A stretch of 64,000 nt of DNA from Leuconostoc citreum. Lineage in GTDB: Bacteria; Bacillota; Bacilli; Lactobacillales; Lactobacillaceae. Below are positions 35,177-44,861 of this stretch, in pieces (position 1 is the stretch's first letter; every line of letters starts with the position of its first letter). The position numbers and the translations under genes were made by a program. The stretch is taken from assembly GCF_004354555.1 (NCBI RefSeq), contig NZ_PUFH01000002.1:166001-230000 (forward strand), written 5' to 3'. The notes under the pieces were generated by a model, which saw nothing but the letters and a program-made list of their open reading frames with translations, did no database searches and had not been told where the DNA came from.

Positions 35177-37297
35177 ATGGCGAATAATAACTTTTTTAAC
35201 GATCCATTTGGATCAGATATGAATGACATTTTTAACAACATGATGGGCAACATGAATGGCTATAATAGTGAAAACAGACGTTATCTTATCAACGGTCAAG
35301 AAGTCACACCCGAGCAATTTGCCCAGTATCGTCAGAATGGTCAGTTACCACAAGGTGGTCAACAAGGGCAAGTTTCTGGGAATGGTCGAATGACTGCCCA
35401 ACAACCAGGTCAACCTAAGCAAGAAGGTATGTTGGCAAAGCTAGGACGTAATTTGACTCAGGAAGCACGCGATGGTTTGCTTGACCCAGTCATTGGTCGT
35501 AACAAAGAAATTCAAGAAACGGCAGAAATATTGGGCCGCCGTACAAAGAATAATCCTGTTTTGGTTGGAGATGCTGGTGTTGGAAAAACAGCCGTTGTTG
35601 AAGGCTTAGCCCAGGCAATTGTTAATGGTGATGTGCCAGCAGCGATTAAAGACAAGGAAATTTATTCAATTGATATTTCAAGTTTAGAGGCTGGTACGCA
35701 ATTTCGAGGTGCCTTTGAAGAAAATATTCAAAATTTGATGAAAGAAGTTAAGGCAGCTGGAAACGTTATCTTATTCTTCGATGAAATTCATCAAATTCTA
35801 GGTGCCGGCTCAACAGGTGGTGAAGATGGTGGTAAAGGATTAGCAGATATTATCAAACCAGCATTGAGCCGTGGTGAAATTTCATTAATTGGTGCAACGA
35901 CGCAAGACGAGTATCGTAATACCATCATGAAGAATGCAGCATTGGCACGCCGCTTCAATGAAGTAACCGTTAATGCGCCATCTGCAAAAGACACGCTAGA
36001 GATTTTGAAGGGAATTGCTGCTTTATATGAGAAGCATCATCATGTATCACTCCCTGAAGAAGTCTTAAAGGCGGCTGTAGATTATTCTGTACAATATATT
36101 CCACAACGTTCATTACCAGATAAGGCAATTGACCTGTTAGACATGACAGCCGCACATTTAAGTGCTAAGAATCCTGTGACTGACAAGGTCAGTCTGGAAA
36201 AAGCATTAAGTGAAGCCAAAGCAAAGCAAGACAAGGCTGTAGCAGACGAGGACTTTGAAGCAGCCTTAAACCAAAAGAATCGTATTGCAGAGTTGGAAAA
36301 GAAAATTGCTGGCGCTGATGAAGCCACAAAGGTTGTGGCAACAACAAATGATGTGGCGGAATCCGTTGAACGCTTGACTGGTATTCCTGTATCGCAAATG
36401 GGCGCTTCTGATATTGAGCGCTTAAAGACAATCGGTCAGCGTTTAGCTGGTAAAGTTATCGGTCAAGATGAAGCGGTCAACATGGTTGCACGTGCTATTC
36501 GTCGAAACCGTGCTGGATTTGATGAAGGCAATCGTCCAATTGGTAGTTTCTTATTTGTGGGACCAACAGGTGTTGGAAAGACAGAGTTAGCTAAGCAGTT
36601 AGCATTAGATATGTTTGGTTCGAAAGAAAATATTATCCGATTGGACATGTCAGAATATTCTGATTTAACAGCTGTTTCTAAGTTAATTGGTACAACAGCA
36701 GGTTACATTGGTTATGATGATAATAGCAACACACTGACAGAAAAAGTTCGTCGTAACCCATATTCAATCGTGTTATTAGATGAAATTGAAAAAGCTAATC
36801 CGCAGGTATTGACTTTGCTATTACAAGTGATGGACGATGGCCGTTTGACTGATGGTCAAGGAAATGTTGTCAACTTTAAGAACACAGTCATTATCGCAAC
36901 ATCAAATGCCGGTTTTTCAGACAAGCGTGAAGGTGATTTGATGTCGCGTTTGGCACCTTACTTCCGTCTTGAATTCTTAAATCGTTTTAACGGTGTCATT
37001 GAGTTCTCAGCTTTGACTAAAGATGATTTGAAGCAAATTGTTGATTTGATGTTGGATGATGTAAATCAAACGTTAGCCAAAAAGGAATTGACATTGCAGG
37101 TCTCAGAAGCAGTTAAAAATCATTTGATTGAAGCTGGTTATGATGAAGCGATGGGCGCACGACCATTACGCCGTGTTATCGAACAACAAATTCGTGATCA
37201 AGTAACTGACTTCTACCTCGATAATCCTGGTGAGAAGCATTTGAGTGCCGATCTAGTTGATGGTAAAGTAGTTATTTCGGCAGTGATTGATAAGTAA
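35177..37297 (+). CDS. clpL: ATP-dependent chaperone ClpL
   Basis: A 706-residue HSP100 of the ClpL type, found in lactic acid bacteria and staphylococci. The N-terminus is the ClpL-specific Asn/Met/Gly-rich segment ([18 protein letters not shown], then [22 protein letters not shown]) in place of the ClpC N-domain. AAA1 has GDAGVGKTA near residue 128 and FFDEIHQ; a short middle region with a UVR-like segment ([21 protein letters not shown]) follows; AAA2 has GPTGVGKTE near 462 and LLDEIEKA. It refolds or disaggregates proteins under heat and other stress. I saw no CtsR (GGTCAAA) or CIRCE site upstream. Confidence 0.92.
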   Translation: MANNNFFNDPFGSDMNDIFNNMMGNMNGYNSENRRYLINGQEVTPEQFAQYRQNGQLPQGGQQGQVSGNGRMTAQQPGQPKQEGMLAKLGRNLTQEARDGLLDPVIGRNKEIQETAEILGRRTKNNPVLVGDAGVGKTAVVEGLAQAIVNGDVPAAIKDKEIYSIDISSLEAGTQFRGAFEENIQNLMKEVKAAGNVILFFDEIHQILGAGSTGGEDGGKGLADIIKPALSRGEISLIGATTQDEYRNTIMKNAALARRFNEVTVNAPSAKDTLEILKGIAALYEKHHHVSLPEEVLKAAVDYSVQYIPQRSLPDKAIDLLDMTAAHLSAKNPVTDKVSLEKALSEAKAKQDKAVADEDFEAALNQKNRIAELEKKIAGADEATKVVATTNDVAESVERLTGIPVSQMGASDIERLKTIGQRLAGKVIGQDEAVNMVARAIRRNRAGFDEGNRPIGSFLFVGPTGVGKTELAKQLALDMFGSKENIIRLDMSEYSDLTAVSKLIGTTAGYIGYDDNSNTLTEKVRRNPYSIVLLDEIEKANPQVLTLLLQVMDDGRLTDGQGNVVNFKNTVIIATSNAGFSDKREGDLMSRLAPYFRLEFLNRFNGVIEFSALTKDDLKQIVDLMLDDVNQTLAKKELTLQVSEAVKNHLIEAGYDEAMGARPLRRVIEQQIRDQVTDFYLDNPGEKHLSADLVDGKVVISAVIDK

Positions 37298-37318
37298 TTA
37301 ATTAAGCAGTATATGTGG

Positions 37319-37348
37319 CTGATAGACAGTTTGTCTATCAGTTTTTTT
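37319..37348 (+). terminator. clpL terminator
   Basis: Perfect CTGATAGACA / TGTCTATCAG stem, three-base loop, seven Ts. Confidence 0.93.
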
Positions 37349-37405
37349 GTGTTAAATCTTAAAAATCCGCATGTTATAATGGATGAATTACGATTAAAGG
37401 GTACG

Positions 37406-38401
37406 ATGATGATTATTCAACATGCAATACTACATATTTTGGATACCAATACTGGCAGTTTAATTGCGTCACAAGGTGAAATGGCTCTAGATGGCGCCGG
37501 AGTTCAAGACTATATTGAACAAATAGTGAAAAAAATTTATGCAGGGGATGTCAAAAAAGGCACCTTAACGGCGCAGGACTATCTTGCAACAATGTTAGAT
37601 AACGCCGATTTTTCAGATATGACAACGCAATTGGCCAGCAAAATGTTTGATATTATGTCTGGTCAAGATGCGATACGGCCGGGAGATATATTAAGTTTTT
37701 TGGCAACAACAGATGATGGTCCTTTATTTGGTTTGATTAAATTAAATTTCTCACCCCGCTATGCTCATGTTGTGGCATATCAAGATAACCAAATGATCAA
37801 TAATTTGGTATTAAATCAGGCGGTCTTACCAGCAGCGACGCAGACAGTTGATGAAGCAATTTTAGTTGATTTAACAACACAACAATACCATTTATTGGAG
37901 AAAAAATACCTTATTGATGGTCATCGTGTCGCTTACTTTTCTGAGAAGTTCTTAGCCATTCAGCCTGAGACATCTGTAAAAGAAAATATGCAGACGATTA
38001 AGCGTACTGTTAAAAATATTGCTGACAAATATGATGATTTACCAGCGCATGAAGTATTAGCCAAAACACAGGAAGTGATTTATGATGCCTTAGAATCGGG
38101 ACAATTAGACACAAATACTATTGCGGAAAAAGTGTTTTCAGACAATTTGACTGCTAAAATGCAATATCAAGAAAAAATAGCGGCACAAGTAATCGATAAA
38201 ACGATTGCCATTGAAAATAAAGAAAAGTATCAGAAAAAGTATCGCACACAAAAATTTAAGCTAGATTCCGGTATCGAAATTTCTATTCCTATATCAGTTT
38301 ATCAAGATCCGTCAAAGGTCGAATTTGTGAACAACGTTAATGGGACAATGTCCTTAGTGATTAAAGATATTGAAAGTGTTTTCAATAAGTTTACGGTCTA
38401 G
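37406..38401 (+). CDS. Nucleoid-associated protein, YejK/NdpA-like family
   Basis: A 331-residue protein starting MMIIQHAILHILDTNTGSL, typical of the 37-kDa nucleoid-associated (NA37) family. FGLIKLNFSPRYAHVV and LVDLTTQQYHLLEKKYLIDG in the middle also fit. Family members bind DNA or are found in conflict-related loci; the exact role in Firmicutes is unclear. ATG 37406 (or 37409) follows AAAGGG at 37396-37401; the frame is open from 37313 but that part overlaps the clpL terminator. TATAAT at 37375-37380 is the likely -10. Confidence 0.75.
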   Translation: MMIIQHAILHILDTNTGSLIASQGEMALDGAGVQDYIEQIVKKIYAGDVKKGTLTAQDYLATMLDNADFSDMTTQLASKMFDIMSGQDAIRPGDILSFLATTDDGPLFGLIKLNFSPRYAHVVAYQDNQMINNLVLNQAVLPAATQTVDEAILVDLTTQQYHLLEKKYLIDGHRVAYFSEKFLAIQPETSVKENMQTIKRTVKNIADKYDDLPAHEVLAKTQEVIYDALESGQLDTNTIAEKVFSDNLTAKMQYQEKIAAQVIDKTIAIENKEKYQKKYRTQKFKLDSGIEISIPISVYQDPSKVEFVNNVNGTMSLVIKDIESVFNKFTV

Positions 38402-38467
38402 TTAGCTTAGATCAGAAAAATTTAAGATGTTACTGTTATAATGGACGTAACGAATTCAGGAAAGGAA

Positions 38468-38488
38468 GTGCACATTGTGAATGTGCAC
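38468..38488 (+). repeat. Perfect 9-bp inverted repeat with the start codon as its loop
   Basis: Arms GTGCACATT (38468-38476) and AATGTGCAC (38480-38488), loop GTG (38477-38479), which is the probable start codon of the Nudix-DUF1810 gene. The end of the binding site AAAGGAAG touches the left arm. Confidence 0.85.
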
Positions 38489-39436
38489 GATAAAAAAATG
38501 CCATATCAAGATTCTTATGTTGCCAAAATTCGGACTTACGTTGGACATGACTTTGAATTAGTTATGCCAACAACTGATGTTGTCATTGAAAATAGCCAAG
38601 GTGAGTTACTCATGATTTATAATCGTGATTTTGATGGTTGGGCGTTTCCCGGTGGCTATGTCGAACCAGAAATGGCTTGGCAAGCAAATGCAGCTCGTGA
38701 AGTGTTAGAAGAAGCAGGCATTCATGCAAAGCCTGAACAACTTAACTTGATTGGCGCCATCTCAGGAAAAAATTTTGTCGCACATTATCCTAACGGGGAT
38801 GTCGCTAAGCTGTATACGAATATCTTTCATTTAACGCATTGGGAGACAGGAGAGGCAGCTATTGATGATACAGAGATTGATGCCAAACAATGGATGTCAC
38901 TCAAAACAATTGAACATAAGCATCTAACGTTTTCTGGACAGGCAGTTTATCGTTTATACCGTCAGTATCAAGCGACGAAACAAGTGCAAATGTTAACGCT
39001 TGATTCTGATTTGCAAAGATTTTTAGACGCGCAGAACGGTCAAATTGTTGGGGTTAGTGATTATGAAGCAGCCCGCGACGAATTGGCTCATGGTTTAAAA
39101 CAAACACACTGGATGTGGTTTGTTTTCCCACAGTTGCGCGGATTAGGTAACAGCGAACGTGCAATTTTTTATGGCCTTGACGGTGTCAAAGAAGCACATG
39201 AATATCTGGCGCACCCACAACTCAATGAACGACTAGCAGCATTAATAAAAGTGACGTTAGCATTGCCGAAGAGTGATCCAGTCGCTTTATTTGGACAAGT
39301 TGATGCGCAAAAGTTTCAAGCCAGTTTAACGTTGTTTAACTATATTTCGCCTGATGCTAGCTTGTTCCAATCGGCTTTAGACAAGTATTTTAATGGCCAG
39401 CAACATGTAGCAACACTTGAATTATTAACAAAATAA
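38477..39436 (+). CDS. Nudix hydrolase fused to a DUF1810 domain
   Basis: A 319-residue two-domain protein. Residues about 15-165 are a Nudix domain with box GGYVEPEMAWQANAAREVLEEAG. Residues about 180-319 are a DUF1810 domain: LQRFLDAQNG, YEAARDELAHGLKQTHWMWFVFPQLRGLGNS and YLAHPQLNERL are its hallmarks. The Nudix part likely hydrolyses a nucleotide-linked substrate such as ADP-ribose; the role of DUF1810 is unknown to me. The frame is open from ATG 38441, which overlaps the TATAAT at 38437-38442, so translation more likely begins at GTG 38477 behind AAAGGAAG (38461-38468). Confidence 0.8.
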   Translation: MNVHDKKMPYQDSYVAKIRTYVGHDFELVMPTTDVVIENSQGELLMIYNRDFDGWAFPGGYVEPEMAWQANAAREVLEEAGIHAKPEQLNLIGAISGKNFVAHYPNGDVAKLYTNIFHLTHWETGEAAIDDTEIDAKQWMSLKTIEHKHLTFSGQAVYRLYRQYQATKQVQMLTLDSDLQRFLDAQNGQIVGVSDYEAARDELAHGLKQTHWMWFVFPQLRGLGNSERAIFYGLDGVKEAHEYLAHPQLNERLAALIKVTLALPKSDPVALFGQVDAQKFQASLTLFNYISPDASLFQSALDKYFNGQQHVATLELLTK

Positions 39437-39473
39437 AAAGCAACGTGTGTTTGATAAGCCACGTTGCTTTTTT
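39435..39473. terminator. Bidirectional terminator
   Basis: AAAAAGCAACGTG / CACGTTGCTTTTT with a 12-base loop; serves the Nudix-DUF1810 gene and the convergent panE-like gene. Confidence 0.9.
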
Positions 39474-40467
39474 AAGCGCCTGTATAATCTGGTGCTAATT
39501 TGTTTACTGGTGGTGTGAATTCGCGCATTGCTTCTGCTAAATGGACAAAATGTGTCACTAAGCGATGATTCGGTGCTTTGGTGCCATGCTTCTCAGCCAA
39601 GTCAGCAATCCAACCATTGATATAGTCAACTTCTGTGGGGCGCCCCTTGACAAAATCTTGATACATAGAAGGGAAATGTAGAGGGTTAGCAACATTAGAA
39701 ACGTAATCAACTTGTGCAACCATTTCATCACGTGTCTCAATGAGTTTAATGCCAGCCGCTTCGGCTGCATCATAAGCTTCGTTAATGAGTGGTCGGGCAA
39801 TGCCTTCTAAAAAGCCATCATAAGCCATCAATTGACCCATACGTGATTGAAACATTGTGGCAATAGAATTCTCGACAGCGTTAAAAAAAACTTTTGTTAG
39901 CAATGTTCCCATGAAATTTTCAGTATAACTGGGATTTAAATGGGCCGCCTGAAAATCAACTAAAAGGTTATCCATGACCTGTGAAGGTTGTTCAGTCAGA
40001 TTAGCGTAGACAGATGATCCGGCACTTTCAGCCCCCATAAAGTCCACATCGCCAAAATCATTGAGTACGGTGGCAATCATTGCTGTACCGCCAATGATGT
40101 GTTCGTCGTCAAAGTATTTTTGTAATTTTTCAATATGGCCCATACCATTCATAGCACCCAGTGCTGTTTGGCCAGCTTTAAATTTAGGTGACAAACGTTC
40201 TAATGTCTCTTGTAACTGCATTTGTTTCATGAAAAATATCCATACATCCGGCTCACCAGTGTAATCTTCTGGTGAGAAAATATTAATTTTAATTTGATGC
40301 CGTTCTTGGTGATCACGCGATTTCCAGACCTGATTATCTTGTGCGCGAATTTTATCTAAACTTGCCTGAGTCGGCTCAATAAAGTCGACAGCGACACCAG
40401 CGTTTTCTTGAAGGAGAATACCATACCGCAACCCCATCGCACCTGCGCCAACTACTGCATATTTCAT
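39472..40467 (-). CDS. 2-dehydropantoate 2-reductase family protein (PanE/ApbA)
   Basis: A 331-residue NADPH-dependent reductase. The N-terminal Rossmann motif is AVVGAGAMGLRYG; the C-terminal helical domain contains LLTKVFFNAVENSIATMFQ with the conserved Lys-x3-Asn. PanE reduces ketopantoate for CoA synthesis, but in lactic acid bacteria some members reduce branched-chain 2-keto acids to D-2-hydroxy acids. No pantothenate genes are nearby, so the second role is possible. AAGGAG precedes ATG 40467 on the minus strand; the open frame beyond it is not coding. Confidence 0.82.
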   Translation of the reverse strand: MKYAVVGAGAMGLRYGILLQENAGVAVDFIEPTQASLDKIRAQDNQVWKSRDHQERHQIKINIFSPEDYTGEPDVWIFFMKQMQLQETLERLSPKFKAGQTALGAMNGMGHIEKLQKYFDDEHIIGGTAMIATVLNDFGDVDFMGAESAGSSVYANLTEQPSQVMDNLLVDFQAAHLNPSYTENFMGTLLTKVFFNAVENSIATMFQSRMGQLMAYDGFLEGIARPLINEAYDAAEAAGIKLIETRDEMVAQVDYVSNVANPLHFPSMYQDFVKGRPTEVDYINGWIADLAEKHGTKAPNHRLVTHFVHLAEAMREFTPPVNKLAPDYTGA

Positions 40468-40623
40468 AGTATGAATCTCCTTAACTTTTAATGATATTAT
40501 TCTAATCTTTATCACATTTTAAGTCAAGGGTTAGTCCAAACCTTGAGGCTATGAAGTTGGTTAATTTTCACGTATAATAATACTTATAGTGCATTTTGCA
40601 CGTTTCAAATAAAGGAAGTTCAT

Positions 40624-41640
40624 ATGTCTAAAGAAATATATTTAACAGGCGATCGTCCAACAGGAAAGTTACATATTGGGCATTACATCGGTTCATTAAA
40701 AAATCGTGTTATCATGCAAGATTCTGGTGCATATGACCCTTTTGTCATGATTGCTGATACCCAAGCTTTCACAGACAATGCTAGAAATCCTGAAAAAATT
40801 CGACAATCATTGACAGAGGTGGCATTAGACTATTTAGCGGTCGGCATAGACCCGGCAAAAACAACAATTTTTGTTCAGTCACAAATCAAGGGGTTATTTG
40901 AATTAACAGAATATTTTATGAACTTGGTTTCGGTTGCACGGTTGCAGCGTAACCCAACGGTTAAGTCCGAAATTGCCCAAAAAGGTTTTGGTGAAAGTAT
41001 TCCTGCCGGCTTTTTGACTTATCCCGTTTCACAGGCTGCTGATATCACAATCTTCCGTGCGACTAAGGTGCCAGTCGGTGATGACCAAGAGCCAATGATT
41101 GAACAGACTCGTGAGCTAGTACGTGCTTTTAACAATGCTTATAATACTGATGTTCTTGTCGAACCAGTCGGTGTATTTCCACCCAAAGGGCAAGGGCGAT
41201 TACCAGGTATAGATGGTAATGCTAAAATGTCTAAATCATTAGGAAATGGGATTTATATTTCTGACGATGCCGACACATTGGTAAAGAAAGTGAAAGCCAT
41301 GTACACAGATCCGCGCCATATCAATATTGCTGATCCAGGCCACGTGGCAGGCAATGTTGTCTTTACTTATCTTGATATTTTCGATCCAGATAAGCAACGC
41401 GTTCAAGATTTAAAAGATCACTATACAGCTGGTGGTTTAGGCGACATGAAACTTAAAAAGCACTTGATTGATGTTATGGAAGCAGAAATGGGACCGATTC
41501 GCGCGCGCCGTGAAGTATTTGCAAAAGACATACCAGCAGTTTTGTCGATGTTGGCAGAAGGGTCAGAACGTGCCAATGCTGTGGCAGAAAAGACTATGAA
41601 AGATGTTCGTCACGCCATGGGTGTTGATTATTTTAACTAA
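40624..41640 (+). CDS. trpS: Tryptophanyl-tRNA synthetase
   Basis: Class Ic synthetase of 338 residues that charges tRNA-Trp. [20 protein letters not shown] carries the HIGH motif and KMSKSLGNG the KMSKS loop. AAAGGAAG at 40611-40618 precedes ATG 40624; a TATAAT at 40573-40578 is the likely -10. The short leader contains only a small hairpin GTGCA-TTT-TGCAC (40589-40601), so there is no T-box here. Confidence 0.97.
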   Translation: MSKEIYLTGDRPTGKLHIGHYIGSLKNRVIMQDSGAYDPFVMIADTQAFTDNARNPEKIRQSLTEVALDYLAVGIDPAKTTIFVQSQIKGLFELTEYFMNLVSVARLQRNPTVKSEIAQKGFGESIPAGFLTYPVSQAADITIFRATKVPVGDDQEPMIEQTRELVRAFNNAYNTDVLVEPVGVFPPKGQGRLPGIDGNAKMSKSLGNGIYISDDADTLVKKVKAMYTDPRHINIADPGHVAGNVVFTYLDIFDPDKQRVQDLKDHYTAGGLGDMKLKKHLIDVMEAEMGPIRARREVFAKDIPAVLSMLAEGSERANAVAEKTMKDVRHAMGVDYFN

Positions 41641-41671
41641 AAAGCCACTTGATTTAGCAAGTGGCTTTTTT
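41640..41671. terminator. Bidirectional terminator between trpS and the LCP gene
   Basis: AAAAGCCACTTG / CAAGTGGCTTTT, six-base loop. Confidence 0.92.
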
Positions 41672-42845
41672 ATTGTGTTGTTTTTGGGGTGGTTGTTTCA
41701 TTAGCGTTATTATCTCCGGCTGGTCTTAAGGATGTAGCTATACCAGATAGGTTTGCTGGTACTTCGCCACCATATGGTAAGCCTGTCTTGGCTGCTTGTA
41801 GACCCAGTGCCTTTCTTGCTAAATCAGTGACACGTTGTTTTTCATGTTGCGGAATGACTTCATAAGAAACATTATTACCTTCTGCATCAGGATAACTCTC
41901 ACCAACACCTTGCATGTGTTCTGTGACAATGTTATTTTTAGCTTTGATATATTTGCTAGCCATAGTTGTCATATCACCGAAGGTCAGATCAGTACGTACG
42001 TTTTTAGAAATGGTTGACATGAATTTATCATTCAACAGATTAGAAATATTCGCTGATTTCTTAATTAAACCTTCTAGGACTAAACGTTGACGTTGTTGAC
42101 GACCATAATCACCATTAGGATCGTCATAACGCATTCTTGAAAAGGCAAGAGCAGCATCGCCATCCATAGTTGCTCGTGAGGCTGACCAAGTCTTACCATT
42201 GTCATCAGAGTGTTCAAATTTAGTGCTGTCTTTATGGAAACGATAAAGATTGGGCCCATAATCATGGGCAGTTTCTTGGCTGTATGTAAAATCAATCGGG
42301 GACTTAACCGAAATGCCACCAACCTGGTTAACCATATTTGATAAACCGCCCATGTTGACTAAGGCATAATAATCAATTGGAATATTCAAAAAAGATTCGA
42401 CAGTTTTAATGGACGTTGCGGTGGCGCCATAGGCGTACGCGGCATTCAATTTTTGAGGAAAAGTATTTTCATAACCGACAATCGATACCATGGCATCGCG
42501 TGCCAATGAAATAAGGGTTGTTTTCTCTGTTTTAGGGTTAATAAGCAACAACATCATCGAGTCGGTGCGCCCACGATAGGTACGTCCCAATTCACCTGTA
42601 TCTGTGCCATAGAGCAAAATCGAAATAGGACGGCCACTTTTAATAACATCTGAGACATCACGTGATTTTTTTAAACCAGCACCAGCATATGATTTATCAA
42701 GTGCACCTTTGGTGTTATGGATGGCTTGCCAAGCAAACAGACCAATAACGAGGACAATAACGGTAATAACTGCAAAAATAATGTTACGTAGCCTATGACT
42801 AGGGGCAGAATAACGCTTAGAACGTGAATCATTTTTGGGATCCAT
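41670..42845 (-). CDS. LytR-CpsA-Psr (LCP) family cell-wall ligase
   Basis: A 391-residue membrane protein with a short basic cytoplasmic tail, one membrane segment (IIFAVITVIVLVIGLFAWQA, about residues 21-40) and an extracytoplasmic LCP domain: ILLYGTDTGELGRTYRGRTDSMMLLLINP, SLARDAMVSI and ALAFSRMRYDDPNGDYGRQQRQR. It attaches teichoic acids or other anionic polymers to peptidoglycan. CAGGAG at the minus-strand position just before ATG 42845 decides the start; the open frame beyond is not coding. Confidence 0.93.
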   Translation of the reverse strand: MDPKNDSRSKRYSAPSHRLRNIIFAVITVIVLVIGLFAWQAIHNTKGALDKSYAGAGLKKSRDVSDVIKSGRPISILLYGTDTGELGRTYRGRTDSMMLLLINPKTEKTTLISLARDAMVSIVGYENTFPQKLNAAYAYGATATSIKTVESFLNIPIDYYALVNMGGLSNMVNQVGGISVKSPIDFTYSQETAHDYGPNLYRFHKDSTKFEHSDDNGKTWSASRATMDGDAALAFSRMRYDDPNGDYGRQQRQRLVLEGLIKKSANISNLLNDKFMSTISKNVRTDLTFGDMTTMASKYIKAKNNIVTEHMQGVGESYPDAEGNNVSYEVIPQHEKQRVTDLARKALGLQAAKTGLPYGGEVPANLSGIATSLRPAGDNNANETTTPKTTQ

Positions 42846-42861
42846 GATTTTCTCCTGGTAG

Positions 42862-43224
42862 TTAATTTTGGCCAATAAACATGGCAAGCATGAGGATGAA
42901 AAGAACAATTGTGGTGATTGTAACATATTGCCAATCTTTTATTGTATAAAAGGCATAAATAGAGGCTAACACGCGTAAGATAGGCGTTAAAATCAATAAC
43001 AACAAGCCAAACATCATGATGGCGCCGGGTTTGAGTTGCACAGCAGCAACAATTAATGTATTGAATTGCTGTGGCCAATGATTACCTGATAGGCCGGTTT
43101 GTGCATTTGATAAGAGATAATATACAAAGCCAACCAGCATAATACTAACTGATATGACGACACCAATACGCAGGGTGACGCCAATTTGACGCTCAATATT
43201 TTTTTCTTTTTGTTTATCAAACAT
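42862..43224 (-). CDS. DUF1634 membrane protein
   Basis: A 120-residue protein with three membrane segments (about residues 18-38, 65-86 and 95-115), matching DUF1634. Such proteins commonly accompany TauE/SafE permeases, and here the TauE gene is 11 bases upstream in the same direction, so they probably work together. Function is not known beyond that link. Confidence 0.8.
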   Translation of the reverse strand: MFDKQKEKNIERQIGVTLRIGVVISVSIMLVGFVYYLLSNAQTGLSGNHWPQQFNTLIVAAVQLKPGAIMMFGLLLLILTPILRVLASIYAFYTIKDWQYVTITTIVLFILMLAMFIGQN

Positions 43225-43235
43225 TGCTGTACTCC

Positions 43236-44090
43236 TTAATACAATGTTATGTTACAGGCCTTTAATAATAACTGGATACCAGCTAAACCAACAACCGGAA
43301 TAAACAATTGGCGTAAGTGTCGTGTGGAGACATGGGGCATCATTCTTGCGCCAATGGTTGCGCCAACAATAATGCCTAGTGCTATTGGGACAGCAATATC
43401 AGCTCGGATAGTACCGTTGAAAAAGTAAACCAAGGCACTAGCAGAGGCAGTGACACCCATCATTAAATTAGAAGTCGCACTGGAAGGCTTGAGTGGCATT
43501 TTCATGACAGAATCCATGGCAAAAACTTTAAACATACCAGAACCAATGCCTAACAAGCCAGACGCTAGGCCGGCCCACAACATAATCAGTGACCCCAAAA
43601 AAACATTTTCAACATGATAATCAATTTGCTTGCCGAGCGCTTTATCATAATAAGAAGCATTGAGTTGTAACTTGTGTGCCAGTTGGTTTGGCTTAGCCAC
43701 CGTCTCAGATACTTGCTTGCCATATAATTTGCGCCACATACGAAAAGCCTGATACATTAGTAGGATACCAAAGAAAAAATTCAACCAAATTGGCGCAAAA
43801 AAGCCGGCAAAAATAGCACCCAGCAAGGCGCCGACAGTTGTAAATATTTCCAGAAACATGGCTGTGCGGATATTGAGTAAATCATCCTTTAAATAAGCAA
43901 TAGATGCGCCAGAAGAGGTTGCAATGACTGCGACAATACTAGCACCGATTGCATAATGAATGGGTAGATTAAAACCAATGACTAAAATTGGTGTGACAAC
44001 AATCCCACCGCCTAGTCCGAGTAAGGCACCCAAAATTCCGGCAAAAACGCCAACAGATAACATGATGATAATCGCTATAGATAAAGACAC
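43236..44090 (-). CDS. Sulfite exporter TauE/SafE family permease
   Basis: A 284-residue protein with eight or so membrane segments and the repeated family pattern: GALLGLGGGIVVTPIL near the N-terminus and GLLGIGSGMFKVFAM in the second half. Members export sulfite or other small organic anions. It forms an operon with the DUF1634 gene. Confidence 0.87.
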   Translation of the reverse strand: MSLSIAIIIMLSVGVFAGILGALLGLGGGIVVTPILVIGFNLPIHYAIGASIVAVIATSSGASIAYLKDDLLNIRTAMFLEIFTTVGALLGAIFAGFFAPIWLNFFFGILLMYQAFRMWRKLYGKQVSETVAKPNQLAHKLQLNASYYDKALGKQIDYHVENVFLGSLIMLWAGLASGLLGIGSGMFKVFAMDSVMKMPLKPSSATSNLMMGVTASASALVYFFNGTIRADIAVPIALGIIVGATIGARMMPHVSTRHLRQLFIPVVGLAGIQLLLKACNITLY

Positions 44091-44181
44091 CTTTATGATA
44101 CCGTCACTTAATTATTTTTTATTGTGTACATTGTATATAATGGTACAATTACTGTGATAAATAAACAAGAGAGTTAATGAA

Positions 44182-44838
44182 ATGTTAATCCAGCCAGACA
44201 GATTAAGAAAATTATTGATTGTTGTTTTTAGTGTGTTGTTCTTAGTGTTAGCTATACAAGTCCGCTTTGACATGTTGTTCGTCCACGTATTAGATAATGG
44301 TGGCACATTAGTGATACAAAATTTGTTACCACATGCCTTGGCAATTTGGGTAGCTTTGGGTGGCCTTTTTGCCCATTATTGGGTCATTGTCCTATTGAGC
44401 ATAGGGTTAGCGTTATTTTTCAAGGCTATTAACTATCAAATTGCGATGTGGTGGTTTCTCATCACACAGTTTGCTGTGTTGCTATTAACAGGCGTATTAT
44501 CACTTATACTCCAAGTCTATTGGTCAAATGGTTTAAAAATTGGGCCGATGATGCCGGATTTATTACTTGTTTGGTGGCTACAATTTTTGGCTGTGATTGT
44601 GGCTATCATTTTACCCAGAGTGTGCCAACACCAAAGAACACGTGTCATTATCACAACAGTTACTGTTGTGATCTGGTTACTGATCTTGTTAGCACGTATG
44701 AAGTTTGCTGACATGCCACTGTCAAGTGGTATGGGTGCTTTATTCTTTGGTTATTTTTGGTGGCAATTGAGTGAACAACAATATCGTAAACGAGCCCAGC
44801 ATTGGCGTTCTGTGTTGAAAATTGACACACAAATCTAA
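44182..44838 (+). CDS. Unknown membrane protein, 218 aa
   Basis: Six hydrophobic segments of about 20 residues spread over 218 residues, rich in Trp. The arrangement and the ending MPLSSGMGALFFGYFWWQLSEQQ recall PAP2-type phosphatases, but the PSGH and SRxxxxxHxxxD motifs are missing, so it is either a degenerate relative or unrelated. AAGAGAG at 44167-44173 precedes the start. The lysP promoter lies within its last codons. Confidence 0.6.
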   Translation: MLIQPDRLRKLLIVVFSVLFLVLAIQVRFDMLFVHVLDNGGTLVIQNLLPHALAIWVALGGLFAHYWVIVLLSIGLALFFKAINYQIAMWWFLITQFAVLLLTGVLSLILQVYWSNGLKIGPMMPDLLLVWWLQFLAVIVAIILPRVCQHQRTRVIITTVTVVIWLLILLARMKFADMPLSSGMGALFFGYFWWQLSEQQYRKRAQHWRSVLKIDTQI

Positions 44839-44850
44839 AGATGATATGAT
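44822..44850 (+). promoter_or_regulatory. Promoter of the lysine riboswitch
   Basis: TTGACA at 44822-44827 and TATGAT at 44845-44850 with a 17-base spacer, inside the 3' end of the preceding gene. Confidence 0.75.
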
Positions 44851-44861
44851 ATTCAAGTTAT

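Noticed and set aside
40500..40623. T-box or leader peptide for trpS
   Set aside because: No T-box motif, no Trp-rich ORF and only a small hairpin are present.
44182..44838. PAP2-family phosphatase
   Set aside because: The phosphatase signature motifs are missing, so the resemblance is only in membrane topology.
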